From Opitutus sp. GAS368 (lineage in GTDB: Bacteria > Verrucomicrobiota > Verrucomicrobiia > Chthoniobacterales > Chthoniobacteraceae): 47,938 bases of DNA. The translations under genes and the position numbers were made by a program. The stretch covers positions 1 to 47,938 of the forward strand of contig CALQFT020000008.1 in the NCBI GenBank assembly GCA_943329925.2, given 5' to 3'. Under the pieces are notes generated by a model. It had not been told where the DNA came from. It was given only the letters and a program-made list of their open reading frames with translations, and made no database searches. Below, piece after piece: positions 36,026 to 45,161 of this stretch (within the stretch, counting starts at the first letter, position 1; each line of letters starts with the position of its first letter).

Positions 36026-36098
36026 GAAAACGGCATTTGCTTAAAAAGCTGCACCTTAAAGATACACTACACCAAGAAGCGCGACGCGCACTTACACC

Positions 36099-36566
36099 TC
36101 AATACGGGTTTGGGTAATAACGCTCCTTTGGATTGATCGCACGCTGATCCCTAAATATTGGCCCAGGAGTTTTTGAAATCACATCAGCTCCTTCCAGAAT
36201 AAATTCGGGGTAAATCCCGTTGCTGGCAGGTTCGTAAACGCTGTCCTTGGAAAAGTGCCCGCGTAGACGGTACTCGAAGCCGTTGTCGGAACCGATTGAG
36301 TTTTGAGCGCGATCCGGGGCGAGCACTTTGTCCTCGTTGAACATGACGAGGCGCGAGTCCGCCCAAGACTCGCGGGGCCGGCGGAGGTAACCCCACATCT
36401 TGTAATCGACCTTATGTACACGCCTACCTATGAAGTAGTTGCTCTTTTGCTCCAGCGGGATGGAAAGCTCCATGGACTGACGCGCGGCCGCAAGTTCACG
36501 GCGGTTGGCCGCAGACTGGCAAGAGGCCAGGCAAAGGAGAATGAGGGCGCTGAGGATTCGTTTCAT
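36099..36566 (-). CDS. Lipoprotein of unknown function
   Basis: A 155-residue protein from the ATG at 36566 with a type II signal peptide (MKRILSALILLCLASCQSA) and lipobox LASC, so Cys16 should be acylated. The mature part, ESMELSIPLEQKSNYF-like with later GYLRRPRESWADSRLVMFNEDK and a Pro/Tyr-rich C-terminus (KERYYPNPY), has no family I recognise. It lies 22 bp downstream of mntR on the same strand and is presumably cotranscribed. Its position beside the manganese regulator does not by itself show a role in metal uptake. Confidence 0.78.
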   Translation of the reverse strand: MKRILSALILLCLASCQSAANRRELAAARQSMELSIPLEQKSNYFIGRRVHKVDYKMWGYLRRPRESWADSRLVMFNEDKVLAPDRAQNSIGSDNGFEYRLRGHFSKDSVYEPASNGIYPEFILEGADVISKTPGPIFRDQRAINPKERYYPNPY

Positions 36567-36588
36567 GCCGATTGTGCGGGATTGATGG

Positions 36589-37056
36589 TTAAAGTTTTGA
36601 GGCGATTTTTTTGCGCGCGGGCTTGCGGGGCGGTCCAAGCCGAATGGCCCCCAGTAAGGCGGGTCTGCTTTTGAGATGCTCGGTGAGGGACTCTATGGCG
36701 CGAACGGTCGCGGGGCTGATATGGTGCTCCATGCCCTCGACATCGTGATAGATGGTCTGGGTATCCAAGCCAAGGAGCTGGAGGAAATCTGTAAGGAGCT
36801 GGTGACGGTGCGTGATATTTCTCGCAAGGTCCTCCCCTGCAGTTGTCAACACAAGCCCACGGTACTTTTCATATTTGAGCAGGCCTTCTGCGTCGAGTTT
36901 TTGAACCATGTTAGTGACGCTGGCTTGCGCTATGGAAAGTCTCTCCGCGATGTCCACAACACGCGCGTAACCCTTGGTGTTGATGAGCTCGAGAATCTGC
37001 TCGAGATAATCTTCAACGGCGGAAGAGGCTGGGCGTGTTGTATAACGTGGGGGCAT
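36589..37056 (-). CDS. mntR: MntR-type manganese-responsive repressor (DtxR family)
   Basis: A 155-residue DtxR/MntR protein. The winged helix is residues 12-75 and the metal-binding dimerisation domain 76-140. The metal ligands line up one for one with those of B. subtilis MntR: Asp16, Glu19, His85, Glu107, Glu110, His111 (spacings 3, 66, 22, 3, 1, as in Asp8, Glu11, His77, Glu99, Glu102, His103). This says manganese-type rather than iron-type specificity. The C-terminal 20 residues are Lys/Arg-rich. It is divergent from mntH across 125 bp containing a DtxR-like box. Confidence 0.95.
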   Translation of the reverse strand: MPPRYTTRPASSAVEDYLEQILELINTKGYARVVDIAERLSIAQASVTNMVQKLDAEGLLKYEKYRGLVLTTAGEDLARNITHRHQLLTDFLQLLGLDTQTIYHDVEGMEHHISPATVRAIESLTEHLKSRPALLGAIRLGPPRKPARKKIASKL

Positions 37057-37123
37057 CTAATGAGAGTATGGAAAGCCGAAGAAGGGGTCAACCTACGGGG
37101 AGATGTAGCGCCCGCAAACAAAG

Positions 37124-37137
37124 TTAGGTGAGGCTAA
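37124..37137. promoter_or_regulatory. DtxR/MntR-like operator between mntR and mntH
   Basis: TTAGGTGAGGCTAA (37124-37137) matches the left 14 bases of the DtxR consensus TTAGGTTAGGCTAACCTAA at 13 positions and has TTAG/CTAA dyad ends. It lies 44 bp before mntH and 68 bp before mntR, in the divergent promoter region, so manganese-loaded MntR may repress mntH and itself from here. Confidence 0.6.
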
Positions 37138-37181
37138 TTATTCTATTGTTTCCTTATCTTGTGGCGCCCACGCTGGATTGA

Positions 37182-38525
37182 ATGGCGGCAGATCAGCATT
37201 CAGACAGCGATGCAGATGGCTCGGAGAGGCAAAGGCGAAGTCTCCCCGAAGTTTTTGCGAGCGTCCATGTGCCCCGTGGAGGCGGCTGGTTGAAGCAGTT
37301 GCTGGCTTTTACAGGACCAGGTTACATTATCTCTGTGGGATATATGGATCCAGGAAACTGGGCGACGGCGATCGCCGGTGGATCGAAGTTTGGATACACG
37401 CTGCTTAGCGTGGTCTTCGTATCCAACTTGATGGCCATGCTGCTTCAGGCTTTGGCCGCGAGACTCGGAATAGCCACCGGCAGAGACCTTGCCCAAGCGT
37501 GCCGGGACGAGTATCCCCCCGCCGTTCGGTATGTTTTATGGTTTTTTTGCGAACTGGCAATTATCGCCTGCGACTTGGCTGAGATAATCGGTACGGCACT
37601 GGCATTGAAACTTTTATTTGGCGTACCGATGGGCATTGGGGCGGTGTTCACCGTTTTGGATTCACTGGTGGTATTGACGCTAATGCAGCGTGGGTTTCGA
37701 TGGCTTGAAGCATTTATTGTGGGACTTATCGTGCTGATAGCAGGCAGTTTCCTAGTAGAGCTTTTCCTGGCTTCCCCGAAAGCAAGCGAGCTTTTCGCCG
37801 GCTTTCTCCATCCCTTAATGCCATTTTCAAACCCCGAGATGCTCTACATCGCCATTGGGATTTTGGGCGCGACGGTGATGCCGCATAATCTTTACCTGCA
37901 TTCATCCATCGTCCAGACACGCGGGTTTGAACGCACGCCCGAAGGCAGAAAGAACGCGGTGCACTGGGCTACCTTGGACAGTAACATCGCCCTTGGACTC
38001 GCATTGTTTGTCAACGGAGCGATTCTGGTTTTGGCGGCTGCGGTCTTTCACTCAACGGGTCGAACGGATGTGGTGGAAATCGATCAAGCTTATGCCCTGC
38101 TTACTCCCCTGCTGGGAGCCACACTGGCAGCCACCTTGTTTGGAGTGGCACTTTTAGCCAGCGGCTTAAACTCAACGGTGACCGGTACGTTGGCCGGACA
38201 AATCGTGATGGAGGGATTTCTAAACCTTCGACTCAAACCCTGGATGCGTCGATTGCTGACGCGAGGACTGGCCGTGCTGCCTGTCCTAGCAGTACTTTTT
38301 GTATATGGCGAGCACGGGACGGGGCGGCTGTTGGTGTTCAGTCAGGTAATTCTTTCCATGCAACTACCATTCGCCGTGATCCCGCTTGTGAGTTTTGTTT
38401 CTAACAAGCGACTTATGGGGGATTTACAAATCTCCAAAGGACTTACATGGCTCGCGTGGTCGGTCGCATTAATCATCGTGCTGCTTAACGGAATGTTGCT
38501 GCGCGAGGTACTGCGAGGCAGCTAA
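37182..38525 (+). CDS. mntH: NRAMP divalent-metal transporter MntH
   Basis: A 447-residue inner-membrane proton-coupled manganese importer with about eleven membrane helices. Metal-site motifs: DPGN at 56-59 ([10 protein letters not shown]) in helix 1 and MPHNLYLHS in helix 6, the two halves of the Mn site. A 40-residue charged N-terminus precedes helix 1. It is divergent from mntR with a candidate operator between them. Length and motifs are normal. The start ATG at 37182 is the only reasonable one. Confidence 0.96.
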   Translation: MAADQHSDSDADGSERQRRSLPEVFASVHVPRGGGWLKQLLAFTGPGYIISVGYMDPGNWATAIAGGSKFGYTLLSVVFVSNLMAMLLQALAARLGIATGRDLAQACRDEYPPAVRYVLWFFCELAIIACDLAEIIGTALALKLLFGVPMGIGAVFTVLDSLVVLTLMQRGFRWLEAFIVGLIVLIAGSFLVELFLASPKASELFAGFLHPLMPFSNPEMLYIAIGILGATVMPHNLYLHSSIVQTRGFERTPEGRKNAVHWATLDSNIALGLALFVNGAILVLAAAVFHSTGRTDVVEIDQAYALLTPLLGATLAATLFGVALLASGLNSTVTGTLAGQIVMEGFLNLRLKPWMRRLLTRGLAVLPVLAVLFVYGEHGTGRLLVFSQVILSMQLPFAVIPLVSFVSNKRLMGDLQISKGLTWLAWSVALIIVLLNGMLLREVLRGS

Positions 38526-38599
38526 ACAGCGCCCCTCGAAAGATGCTCGGCGGCAGCTCTGGAATTGGCTAATATTTGTTCGTGTCTTTGCGAATTCAA

Positions 38600-39460
38600 A
38601 TGCTGCAGGTAGCCCGTCTTGGTGCTCAGTCTTTGGGCGAATCTCTTCCCTTGGTGCGTGGTTTTCTGCGCTCCTGCCTCTCGGAGGACGGTGCAGGAAA
38701 GGACCGCGACGGGAGAGCTGATTTGTACTACACAATTTTTGCGATTGCTGGCCTTGCGGCTGTGGACGAGCCGCTGCCCGTCGAAGCCCTACAACGATAC
38801 CTTACTTCGTTCGGGGACGGGGCATCTCTGGATTTTGTGCATCTCGGAGCCTTGGCTAGATGTTGGTCTATGGTGGGTGGCGCGCCGAGAAATACTGCGA
38901 GCGCAATCCTATCCCGTCTCGAGACTTTCCGGGCTTCCGATGGTGGATATGACGGGGAACGCGGTTCGCTTCATGGAAACGCATACGGGGGCTTTGTGGC
39001 ATTGGGTGCCTATCAGGATTCAGCGATGGCGTTGCCTGAACCCCTACGTTTGGTTCAATCGCTAAAGTTTTTAGAGGCACCCGGGGGGAGTTGGGGGAAC
39101 GCGCCGGGCCTTCCAATGGGGTCCACTAATGCAACAGCTGCCGCAGTAACAATGCTTCATCAGTTGGATATGCCAGTGCACTCCGAGACGGGCATTTGGC
39201 TACTGAACCAACTGCACCTAGATGGAGGTTTTTTGGCGATGCCTAAGGCGCCCATTCCCGACCTTCTTTCCACTGCAACGACGCTGCACGCGTTGGCCTG
39301 TCTGGATGTTGTCTTGGTGCCAAGTGCGAAAGAAAAATGCCTCGATTTTCTAGACTCGCTCTGGAGTGCGGAAGGTGGTTTTCACGGCCACTGGGCGGAC
39401 GAACATCTGGATGCCGAGTATACCTATTACGGACTACTTGCATTGGGGCATCTAACATGA
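38600..39460 (+). CDS. Prenyltransferase/squalene-cyclase-repeat protein (alpha-alpha barrel)
   Basis: A 286-residue protein of the alpha-6/alpha-6 barrel family shared by protein prenyltransferase beta subunits and triterpene cyclases. It has repeated QW-like turns (SDGGYDGERGSLHGNAYGG, PGGSWGNAPG, LDGGFLAMPKAP, AEGGFHGHWADEHLDAEYTYYGLLALG). The DxDD cyclase acid motif is absent, so it should not start a class II cyclisation alone. The ATG at 38600 is chosen; an in-frame TTG at 38576 would add eight residues. Its TGA overlaps the ATG of the next gene (ATGA), suggesting a translationally coupled partnership with the terpene cyclase. Confidence 0.8.
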   Translation: MLQVARLGAQSLGESLPLVRGFLRSCLSEDGAGKDRDGRADLYYTIFAIAGLAAVDEPLPVEALQRYLTSFGDGASLDFVHLGALARCWSMVGGAPRNTASAILSRLETFRASDGGYDGERGSLHGNAYGGFVALGAYQDSAMALPEPLRLVQSLKFLEAPGGSWGNAPGLPMGSTNATAAAVTMLHQLDMPVHSETGIWLLNQLHLDGGFLAMPKAPIPDLLSTATTLHALACLDVVLVPSAKEKCLDFLDSLWSAEGGFHGHWADEHLDAEYTYYGLLALGHLT

Positions 39461-41295
39461 ATCTAACAGGTTCCACCCATCGCATGACGGAAGCTCTCCG
39501 TCTTGCTACGGCCTCTCTTACCGAAGAATTACAGGGCGCACCGCATTGGTCCGGGGAACTTTCCAGCAGCGCACTTTCAACAGCCACGGCCGTGATCGCG
39601 CTTTCCAGCCTATCGGCGGGCCAACAGACACCAGAGGACGAGGCACGCATTCGAGCGGGTCTCACCTGGCTTGAGGCAACACAAAATGCGGATGGCGGTT
39701 GGGGGGACACCATCCGCAGCCATAGTAATATTAGTACAACAGCGCTTGGGTGGGCTGCGTTTGGAGCGGCGAACAGCGACGCTGTCTTTCCGATTGTCCT
39801 CGAAGGATGCACCCGATGGCTACAGGAGGCTTGCGGTGCATCCGCGCCCGGTTGGGAGCGGCCCCTTGCGGAGGCAATCCGAACACGCTACGGAAAGGAC
39901 CGGACGTTTTCTGTGCCCATTCTAACGGCATGTATTTTGTCGGGCCGCATGGGAGCTAATGGATGGCAGGAAGTGCCGGCTCTGCCTTTTGAGTTGGCCG
40001 CTTTGCCTCACTCTTTTTACGGCGCAATGCAGTTGCCGGTTGTCAGCTATGCACTGCCTGCGCTGATTGCCATAGGGCGAGTCATCCACCGTCATGCGCC
40101 GACACGCAATCCAGTAGTGCGTTTTATGCGCAATGTTCTGTGGAAATTAACCGCCGAAAAATTGGAGACATTGCAGCCGGAAAACGGTGGCTTTTTGGAG
40201 GCAACGCCGCTGACAAGTTTTGTACTGATGAGTCTTGCGGCCTGCGGTGAGGCTCAGATGCAGACAGGCAGATTGGCGGCTGATTTTTTACGCGCCTCAG
40301 TGCGCAGTGACGGGAGTTGGCCCATCGACACGAACCTTGCGACATGGACGAGCACTCTGGCGATCAACGCATTATCACATCAGCCTGAAGCACTTATTGG
40401 ACATCAACGCCAGCATCTTCGTCGCTGGCTTCTAGCGCAGCAGTATCGAGTGGTACACCCATACACCAACGCCGCTCCCGGCGGCTGGGCTTGGACTGAT
40501 TTGCCTGGTGGCGTGCCTGATGCAGACGACACGGCGGGAGCCTTGCTGGCTCTGCTCTCACTTGGACAACCCGACGCGCCCATCATTGAAGCGGGGCTGC
40601 TCGGAGTGCGCTGGCTGCTGGAGCTGCAAAACCGCGACGGCGGGATGCCCACATTTTGTCGAGGCTGGGGTACGCTTCCTTTTGATCGTAGCGGGGCAGA
40701 TCTCACTGCGCATGCACTGCGGGCGTGGGTGGCATGGATACCGTTTGCAGATAAACGCTTGGAGCGAGAGCTGCTTGTCGCGACGAAAAAGGGGCTTTGT
40801 TTTTTACGCGAGCAACAACGAGAGGACGGCACGTGGACGCCGCTTTGGTTTGGGAACCAACACGCTCGCGAAGAGGAAAATCTGACTTGGGGTACCGCTC
40901 GGGTTTTAGGGGCGCTCCGGGATCTGCAACGCAAAGGTTACGCGGTTGATGAAGAGATGATCCGGCGCGGGGAGGTGGCCTTGGTGGGAATGCAACAGAG
41001 GGATGGAAGTTGGTCTGGAGGTTGGGGGGAAGGATTACCCGGTTCTGTGGAGGAGACCGGTGTGGCGGTGGAGGCGCTGGCAGGAGGAGCTCAAACTGGG
41101 GCGCTGGAGGCGGGAGTGCAGTGGTTGGTTTCGCGAGTGGAAGACGGCACATGGCGTAAGGCTTCTCCGGTGGGCTTTTATTTTGCCAAACTTTGGTACT
41201 ACGAAAAACTATATCCGGAACTAACCATTGTAGGCGCCCTTGGCGCTGCATTAAGTTTGAATAGAATCCAGAAATCACTGCGGTCTGCGGATTAG
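39457..41295 (+). CDS. Class II terpene cyclase, squalene-hopene-cyclase-like
   Basis: A 612-residue triterpene-cyclase-fold protein. The catalytic acid motif DxDD is complete: PDADDTAG, DADD at residues 355-358, in the same context (GGWAW...PDADDTA) as squalene-hopene cyclases. QW repeats recur: ADGGWGDT, PGGWAWTDLPGG, RDGGMPTF, EDGTWTPLWFGNQ and RDGSWSGGWGEGLPG. The opening WSGELSSSALSTATAV fits the hopene-cyclase-like subgroup. The normal start at 39457 overlaps the previous stop by 4 bp. Length is slightly short for SHC (about 630-720). Substrate not known: squalene, another polyprenyl chain or a diterpene precursor. Confidence 0.88.
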   Translation: MNLTGSTHRMTEALRLATASLTEELQGAPHWSGELSSSALSTATAVIALSSLSAGQQTPEDEARIRAGLTWLEATQNADGGWGDTIRSHSNISTTALGWAAFGAANSDAVFPIVLEGCTRWLQEACGASAPGWERPLAEAIRTRYGKDRTFSVPILTACILSGRMGANGWQEVPALPFELAALPHSFYGAMQLPVVSYALPALIAIGRVIHRHAPTRNPVVRFMRNVLWKLTAEKLETLQPENGGFLEATPLTSFVLMSLAACGEAQMQTGRLAADFLRASVRSDGSWPIDTNLATWTSTLAINALSHQPEALIGHQRQHLRRWLLAQQYRVVHPYTNAAPGGWAWTDLPGGVPDADDTAGALLALLSLGQPDAPIIEAGLLGVRWLLELQNRDGGMPTFCRGWGTLPFDRSGADLTAHALRAWVAWIPFADKRLERELLVATKKGLCFLREQQREDGTWTPLWFGNQHAREEENLTWGTARVLGALRDLQRKGYAVDEEMIRRGEVALVGMQQRDGSWSGGWGEGLPGSVEETGVAVEALAGGAQTGALEAGVQWLVSRVEDGTWRKASPVGFYFAKLWYYEKLYPELTIVGALGAALSLNRIQKSLRSAD

Positions 41296-41319
41296 TAAAT
41301 GCCCCCTTTTGTTCACCCC

Positions 41320-44300
41320 ATGAAGTCTCTCCTCTCCTTTTTATTACCCGCAATGGCTCTGTTGGCGATTACACCGCTAACAGCTGCTGATACGCAAAAA
41401 TCCCCCTCCCAGAGAGCGCCTGCTGCGATCCCCACACCGGCCGCCAATGATGATGTTCGGAAAATTGCTGAGACCTACGCGGGGCGCGGGATACAGCGTG
41501 ACGACACTCCCCCCACTCCTCCCAAAGACGCCCTGCGAACCTTCACAGTTCGTGAAGGATACGAGTTAGACCTCATGGCGAGCGAACCGGATGTGATGCA
41601 GCCACTTTACATGAGCTGGGACTCCAGAGGCCGCATGTGGGTGCTTGAATATCTGCAATACCAATTTCCCGCTGGCCTTAAAGTCATGAGTTATGACCAG
41701 CATTTGCGCGCGCAATTCGACAAGATTCCTGAACCGCCTCCCAAGGGCGTTAAAGGCGCTGACCGCGTGACGGTGTTTGAGGATTCAAAGGGCAGCGGTT
41801 TTTTTGACTCGCACAAAATTGCATTGGCCGGGCTGAATATGGCGACAGCGGCCATTAAGGGAGCCGGCGGCATCTGGGTCATGAACCCGCCCTACCTGTT
41901 ATTTTATCCAGACGCAAACGACGACGATATTCCTGACGGAGATCCGCAGGTAATGCTAAGCGGGTTTGGGATGGAGGACACCCATTCCATGGCGAACAGT
42001 CTGCGCTGGGGTCCTGACGGCTGGCTTTACGGCGCAAATGGAAGTACCACTACGGGAAACGTTTCCTCTGCGGTGAGTAAAAATGTAAAGTTCCAAGGAC
42101 AGCACGTCTGGCGCTTCAACCCAAAGACTAAGGTCTTCGAAATATACGCCGAAGGAGGCGGGAACACCTTTAGCACCGAGATTGATGCAAAAGGGCGAGT
42201 CTTCAGCGGAACCAATGGCGCCCATCGCGGGATGCACTACGATCAGGGAATGAGCGGGACCAAGGCGTTTGGCAAACACGGTCCGCCACTAAACCCGTAT
42301 GCATTTGGTTTTTTTGATCACATCGAAACAAAAAGCGACGGCAAGCGCTTCAGTCAGGCCATGGGAGTGTATGACGGCGGTCTGATGCCGGAACTCGAGG
42401 GCCGCATTATTGCCGCCAACGCGTTGCATAACATGTGCTACGTCAGCCGTAGAATTCCGAGCACGTCAACCTTTCGCACCGAAGACGATCCGGAGTTACT
42501 CCGCAGTTCGGACCGGTGGTTCAGACCGGTGGACCTCAAGATCGGCCCTGACGGCTGTGTATATCTCGCTGACTGGTACGATACTCGCCTGAGTCATGTG
42601 CGCCCAATCGACGACTGGAGCAAGGAAGACGGGCGCATCTACCGCGTCCGACCAAAAGGTGCGCAGGTCGGCCTCAAGCCTTTTAATTTGCACACAGCGC
42701 CGGTGGTCGAATTACTCGCGAATCTGAAACACGCCAACAAATGGTTCCGAGTACAGTCCGCTCTAGAACTGAACTGGCGAGGAGAAACCTCGGCGCTCCC
42801 CGCCTTGCAGAAGCTAGCCTGCGATGCGCGCAATCCCAATGCTCTGGACGCTCTTTTTGCCCTGCATATGCTGGGGGGACTAAGCGAGTCCATCGCCATC
42901 GAGTTGTTGCAGCACCCCGATCCATACGTCCGGCGATGGGTGGTGCGTTGTGTTGGCGACGAGGGCGAGGCTACCGCATCGATTGGCTCTGCATTGAGTC
43001 AACTTGCAGCAAAGGAACAACATCCAGAGGTCCGCACCCAGCTTCTTTGCAGCGCAAAGCGCCTTCCAGCAAAGGTCGCGATGCCCGTGGTACGCGCCAT
43101 GATGGAGCGCGAAGCCGATGCAGCCGACCAGCGAATCCCACTCCTGCTTTGGTGGGCGATTGAAGCCAAGGCGGAGTCGGACCGGGAGGCGGTACTCTCT
43201 TTGTTTGAGAATCCGGAGGTCTGGAATTTAAAGCTCGCCCGAACATTCGGCGCACAAAACCTCGCGAAACGATACGCCATGGCCGGAGGGAAAGAGAACT
43301 TCGAGTCCTGCGCAAAACTCCTCTCCCTTGCCAAGCGCGACGAGGACAGAGGGCTCGTCATCGAGGGAATCGCCGCCGGTTTTGAAGGCGGAAAAATGCC
43401 CAACCTTCCGACCGCTTTAGCAGACGCCGTCGGGGCTTACATGAAAGGCCAGATGGACAATGACCTCGCCCTAGCTGTGAAAACGGGTAGCGCGGATGCC
43501 TTAAAAAAGGCGCTGAGTGTCGTAAGCGACAAAAAGGCGCCAACGGCAAATCGCGCCGCACTGATTCGTGTGCTTGCAGAGATGGGTGGAACTAACGCAA
43601 TTCCGGCGATGCTGGGTATTTTATCAAGCAGCGGTGAAGTCGGCTTGAAAAAAGTCGTGCTCTCCGAGGCGGCGCGTTACGACGAACCGAAGATAGCGCA
43701 GACAGTTGTATCGGGATACGAGTCCCGTTTCGCGGGTGAACCCGGACTGCGCGACTCCGCGATCCGGATGCTTGCAGGTCGCAAAGAGTGGGCGCAGCTT
43801 CTGCTCAATGAAGTGGACAGCCACCACGTAAAGACCATCCATGTGGCGCCGGACGTTCTCCAACAAGTCGCCCTATATCATGATCCGGCGATTGACGCCT
43901 TAGTCCAGAAGCACTGGCCACCGGCTAACATCAAGCTCAACAACACTCAAAAGCTTGCGGAGATGCAGCGACTCAAAGCACTCGCGCAGAGCGCGCAGGG
44001 AGACCAGGAAAAGGGTCGGGAGCTTTTCGTCCAACGTTGCGCGGCCTGCCACACGCTTTTTAACGAGGGTGGAAAAGTGGGCCCGGAACTCACGGGATAT
44101 GAACGCAACAACATGGACTTCTGGCTGCTGGCAATTCTGGAACCGAGCATAGAGATTCGTGAAGGTTTTGGTGCATACATCTGCAAACTTAAGGACGGCC
44201 AGATTCTCATGGGAATCATCGAAAAACAGGATGCTGGAGGCGTGGTCATCAAGGATGTTGCGGGACAAAAGCATGCCTTCAGACAGTTGGATATTGCGAG

Positions 44301-44400
44301 CCTTGAGGCGTCTCCAATTTCAATCATGCCGGAAGGTCTTTTGGGCGGATTGAACGACACACAACTTCGTGATTTGTTCGCATACCTACGAAAGCCTTAA
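41320..44400 (+). CDS. Secreted PVC-type heme-binding CxxCH protein with propeller and HEAT-like repeats
   Basis: A 1026-residue exported protein, signal peptide MKSLLSFLLPAMALLAITPL from the ATG at 41320. Residues about 75-450 form a six-bladed propeller of the PVC membrane-bound-dehydrogenase type (FTVREGYELDLMASEPDVMQPL, then DGWLYGANG and VYLADWYDTR). Residues 460-860 are helical HEAT-like repeats. A c-type heme site, CAACH, lies at 907-911, then a short PVC-type C-terminal domain (GPELTGYERNNMDFWLLAILEPS). Such proteins are expanded in Verrucomicrobia and Planctomycetes and are thought to take part in periplasmic sugar oxidation; substrate unknown. It starts 25 bp after the terpene cyclase, but a shared role is not evident. 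Confidence 0.9.
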   Translation: MKSLLSFLLPAMALLAITPLTAADTQKSPSQRAPAAIPTPAANDDVRKIAETYAGRGIQRDDTPPTPPKDALRTFTVREGYELDLMASEPDVMQPLYMSWDSRGRMWVLEYLQYQFPAGLKVMSYDQHLRAQFDKIPEPPPKGVKGADRVTVFEDSKGSGFFDSHKIALAGLNMATAAIKGAGGIWVMNPPYLLFYPDANDDDIPDGDPQVMLSGFGMEDTHSMANSLRWGPDGWLYGANGSTTTGNVSSAVSKNVKFQGQHVWRFNPKTKVFEIYAEGGGNTFSTEIDAKGRVFSGTNGAHRGMHYDQGMSGTKAFGKHGPPLNPYAFGFFDHIETKSDGKRFSQAMGVYDGGLMPELEGRIIAANALHNMCYVSRRIPSTSTFRTEDDPELLRSSDRWFRPVDLKIGPDGCVYLADWYDTRLSHVRPIDDWSKEDGRIYRVRPKGAQVGLKPFNLHTAPVVELLANLKHANKWFRVQSALELNWRGETSALPALQKLACDARNPNALDALFALHMLGGLSESIAIELLQHPDPYVRRWVVRCVGDEGEATASIGSALSQLAAKEQHPEVRTQLLCSAKRLPAKVAMPVVRAMMEREADAADQRIPLLLWWAIEAKAESDREAVLSLFENPEVWNLKLARTFGAQNLAKRYAMAGGKENFESCAKLLSLAKRDEDRGLVIEGIAAGFEGGKMPNLPTALADAVGAYMKGQMDNDLALAVKTGSADALKKALSVVSDKKAPTANRAALIRVLAEMGGTNAIPAMLGILSSSGEVGLKKVVLSEAARYDEPKIAQTVVSGYESRFAGEPGLRDSAIRMLAGRKEWAQLLLNEVDSHHVKTIHVAPDVLQQVALYHDPAIDALVQKHWPPANIKLNNTQKLAEMQRLKALAQSAQGDQEKGRELFVQRCAACHTLFNEGGKVGPELTGYERNNMDFWLLAILEPSIEIREGFGAYICKLKDGQILMGIIEKQDAGGVVIKDVAGQKHAFRQLDIASLEASPISIMPEGLLGGLNDTQLRDLFAYLRKP

Positions 44401-44501
44401 GCGCCACCGCTGGGTCCTATAAGCCGCCCGAACCACTAGCTCTACAAAGCTTTACAAGACTTTTACAAAATCAGCGTTGGGGGTTAGCAATTTCTTATCC
44501 T

Positions 44502-44741
44502 TTGAAGGTTTGGCACACCGATCCGTTGCTGTGTCCTCATTGCCAGCATAAAATGGAGGTGATCGCAGTGATTCATCAGCGGGTGGTGATTGAAAGGATT
44601 TTGCGCCATGTGGGCCTTTGGAGTGGTACGCCGCGCATGGCGCCTTCCCGCGCGCCTCCTGTCGAGCAAACGGATCATCGCAGTTCGCCCTATGACATGA
44701 GCGACCCGATGCCGGACTACGAAAACGTGTACACGGACTGA
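44502..44741 (+). pseudogene. Transposase C-terminal remnant (IS91/Y2-type family)
   Basis: An open fragment with WHTDPLLCPHCQHKMEVIAVIHQRVVIERILRHVGLW and MPDYENVYTD. This is the CxxC zinc finger, the (V/I)IERIL(R/K)H(L/V)GLW helix and the acidic PDYE tail found at the C-terminus of IS91-like putative transposases of Verrucomicrobia. The catalytic N-terminal part is missing; the frame can be read back to about 44421 without resemblance. No complete ends or target duplication were found. 44742-45060 holds what looks like the downstream flank of the element, with no gene. Confidence 0.65.
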
Positions 44742-45062
44742 GCCCACCGCCTGAGCATTGGAGAGGTGGGCAGAACCGTTTGAAACGCTGAGGCCCCCAG
44801 CGAGAAGGCTCCATTGCCCAAATTGACGATAAAACTGTGGCTCGGATACTGAGGCGCAAGATGAACGGGACGAGCATGAACCAAAGCCGATCTTTTGCCG
44901 GAAACCAAAGCCAAACTCGCACATAATGGCTCGATTTCGCTGGACGCCCCACAAGGAATCGGGGAAAAGAAATTCTCCCTATTGAGGTAACGCTCCCGCG
45001 CTCAGGCTGAAGAAATTGTGCCGGGGGGGTGAAAAGCAATATCCTTAGCTCCCAGAAGGACC

Positions 45063-45090
45063 TTGCATCCATACGATCCATTCGTATACT
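45063..45090 (+). promoter_or_regulatory. Promoter with overlapping palindrome before the HigB/HigA-like pair
   Basis: ATACGA (45071-45076) and TCGTAT (45082-45087) form a perfect 6-bp dyad with a 5-base spacer. It overlaps a -10-like TATACT (45085-45090) with a weak TTGCAT -35 (45063-45068) 16 bases before. An antitoxin operator overlapping the promoter is typical of type II toxin-antitoxin autoregulation. Confidence 0.45.
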
Positions 45091-45161
45091 TTAAGTCGGA
45101 CTCCAATATGGTCTTTAGACCCTCATCCAAAGCGCCCCCACTTCTGCCAACTTTTGTCTAG

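Noticed and set aside
40703-41353. 216-codon minus-strand frame over the end of the terpene cyclase
   Set aside because: Pro/Ser/Arg-rich shadow of the QW repeats.
44742-45060. Search for a gene on either strand after the transposase remnant
   Set aside because: Open frames on the minus strand have no resemblance to any family; treated as mobile-element flank.
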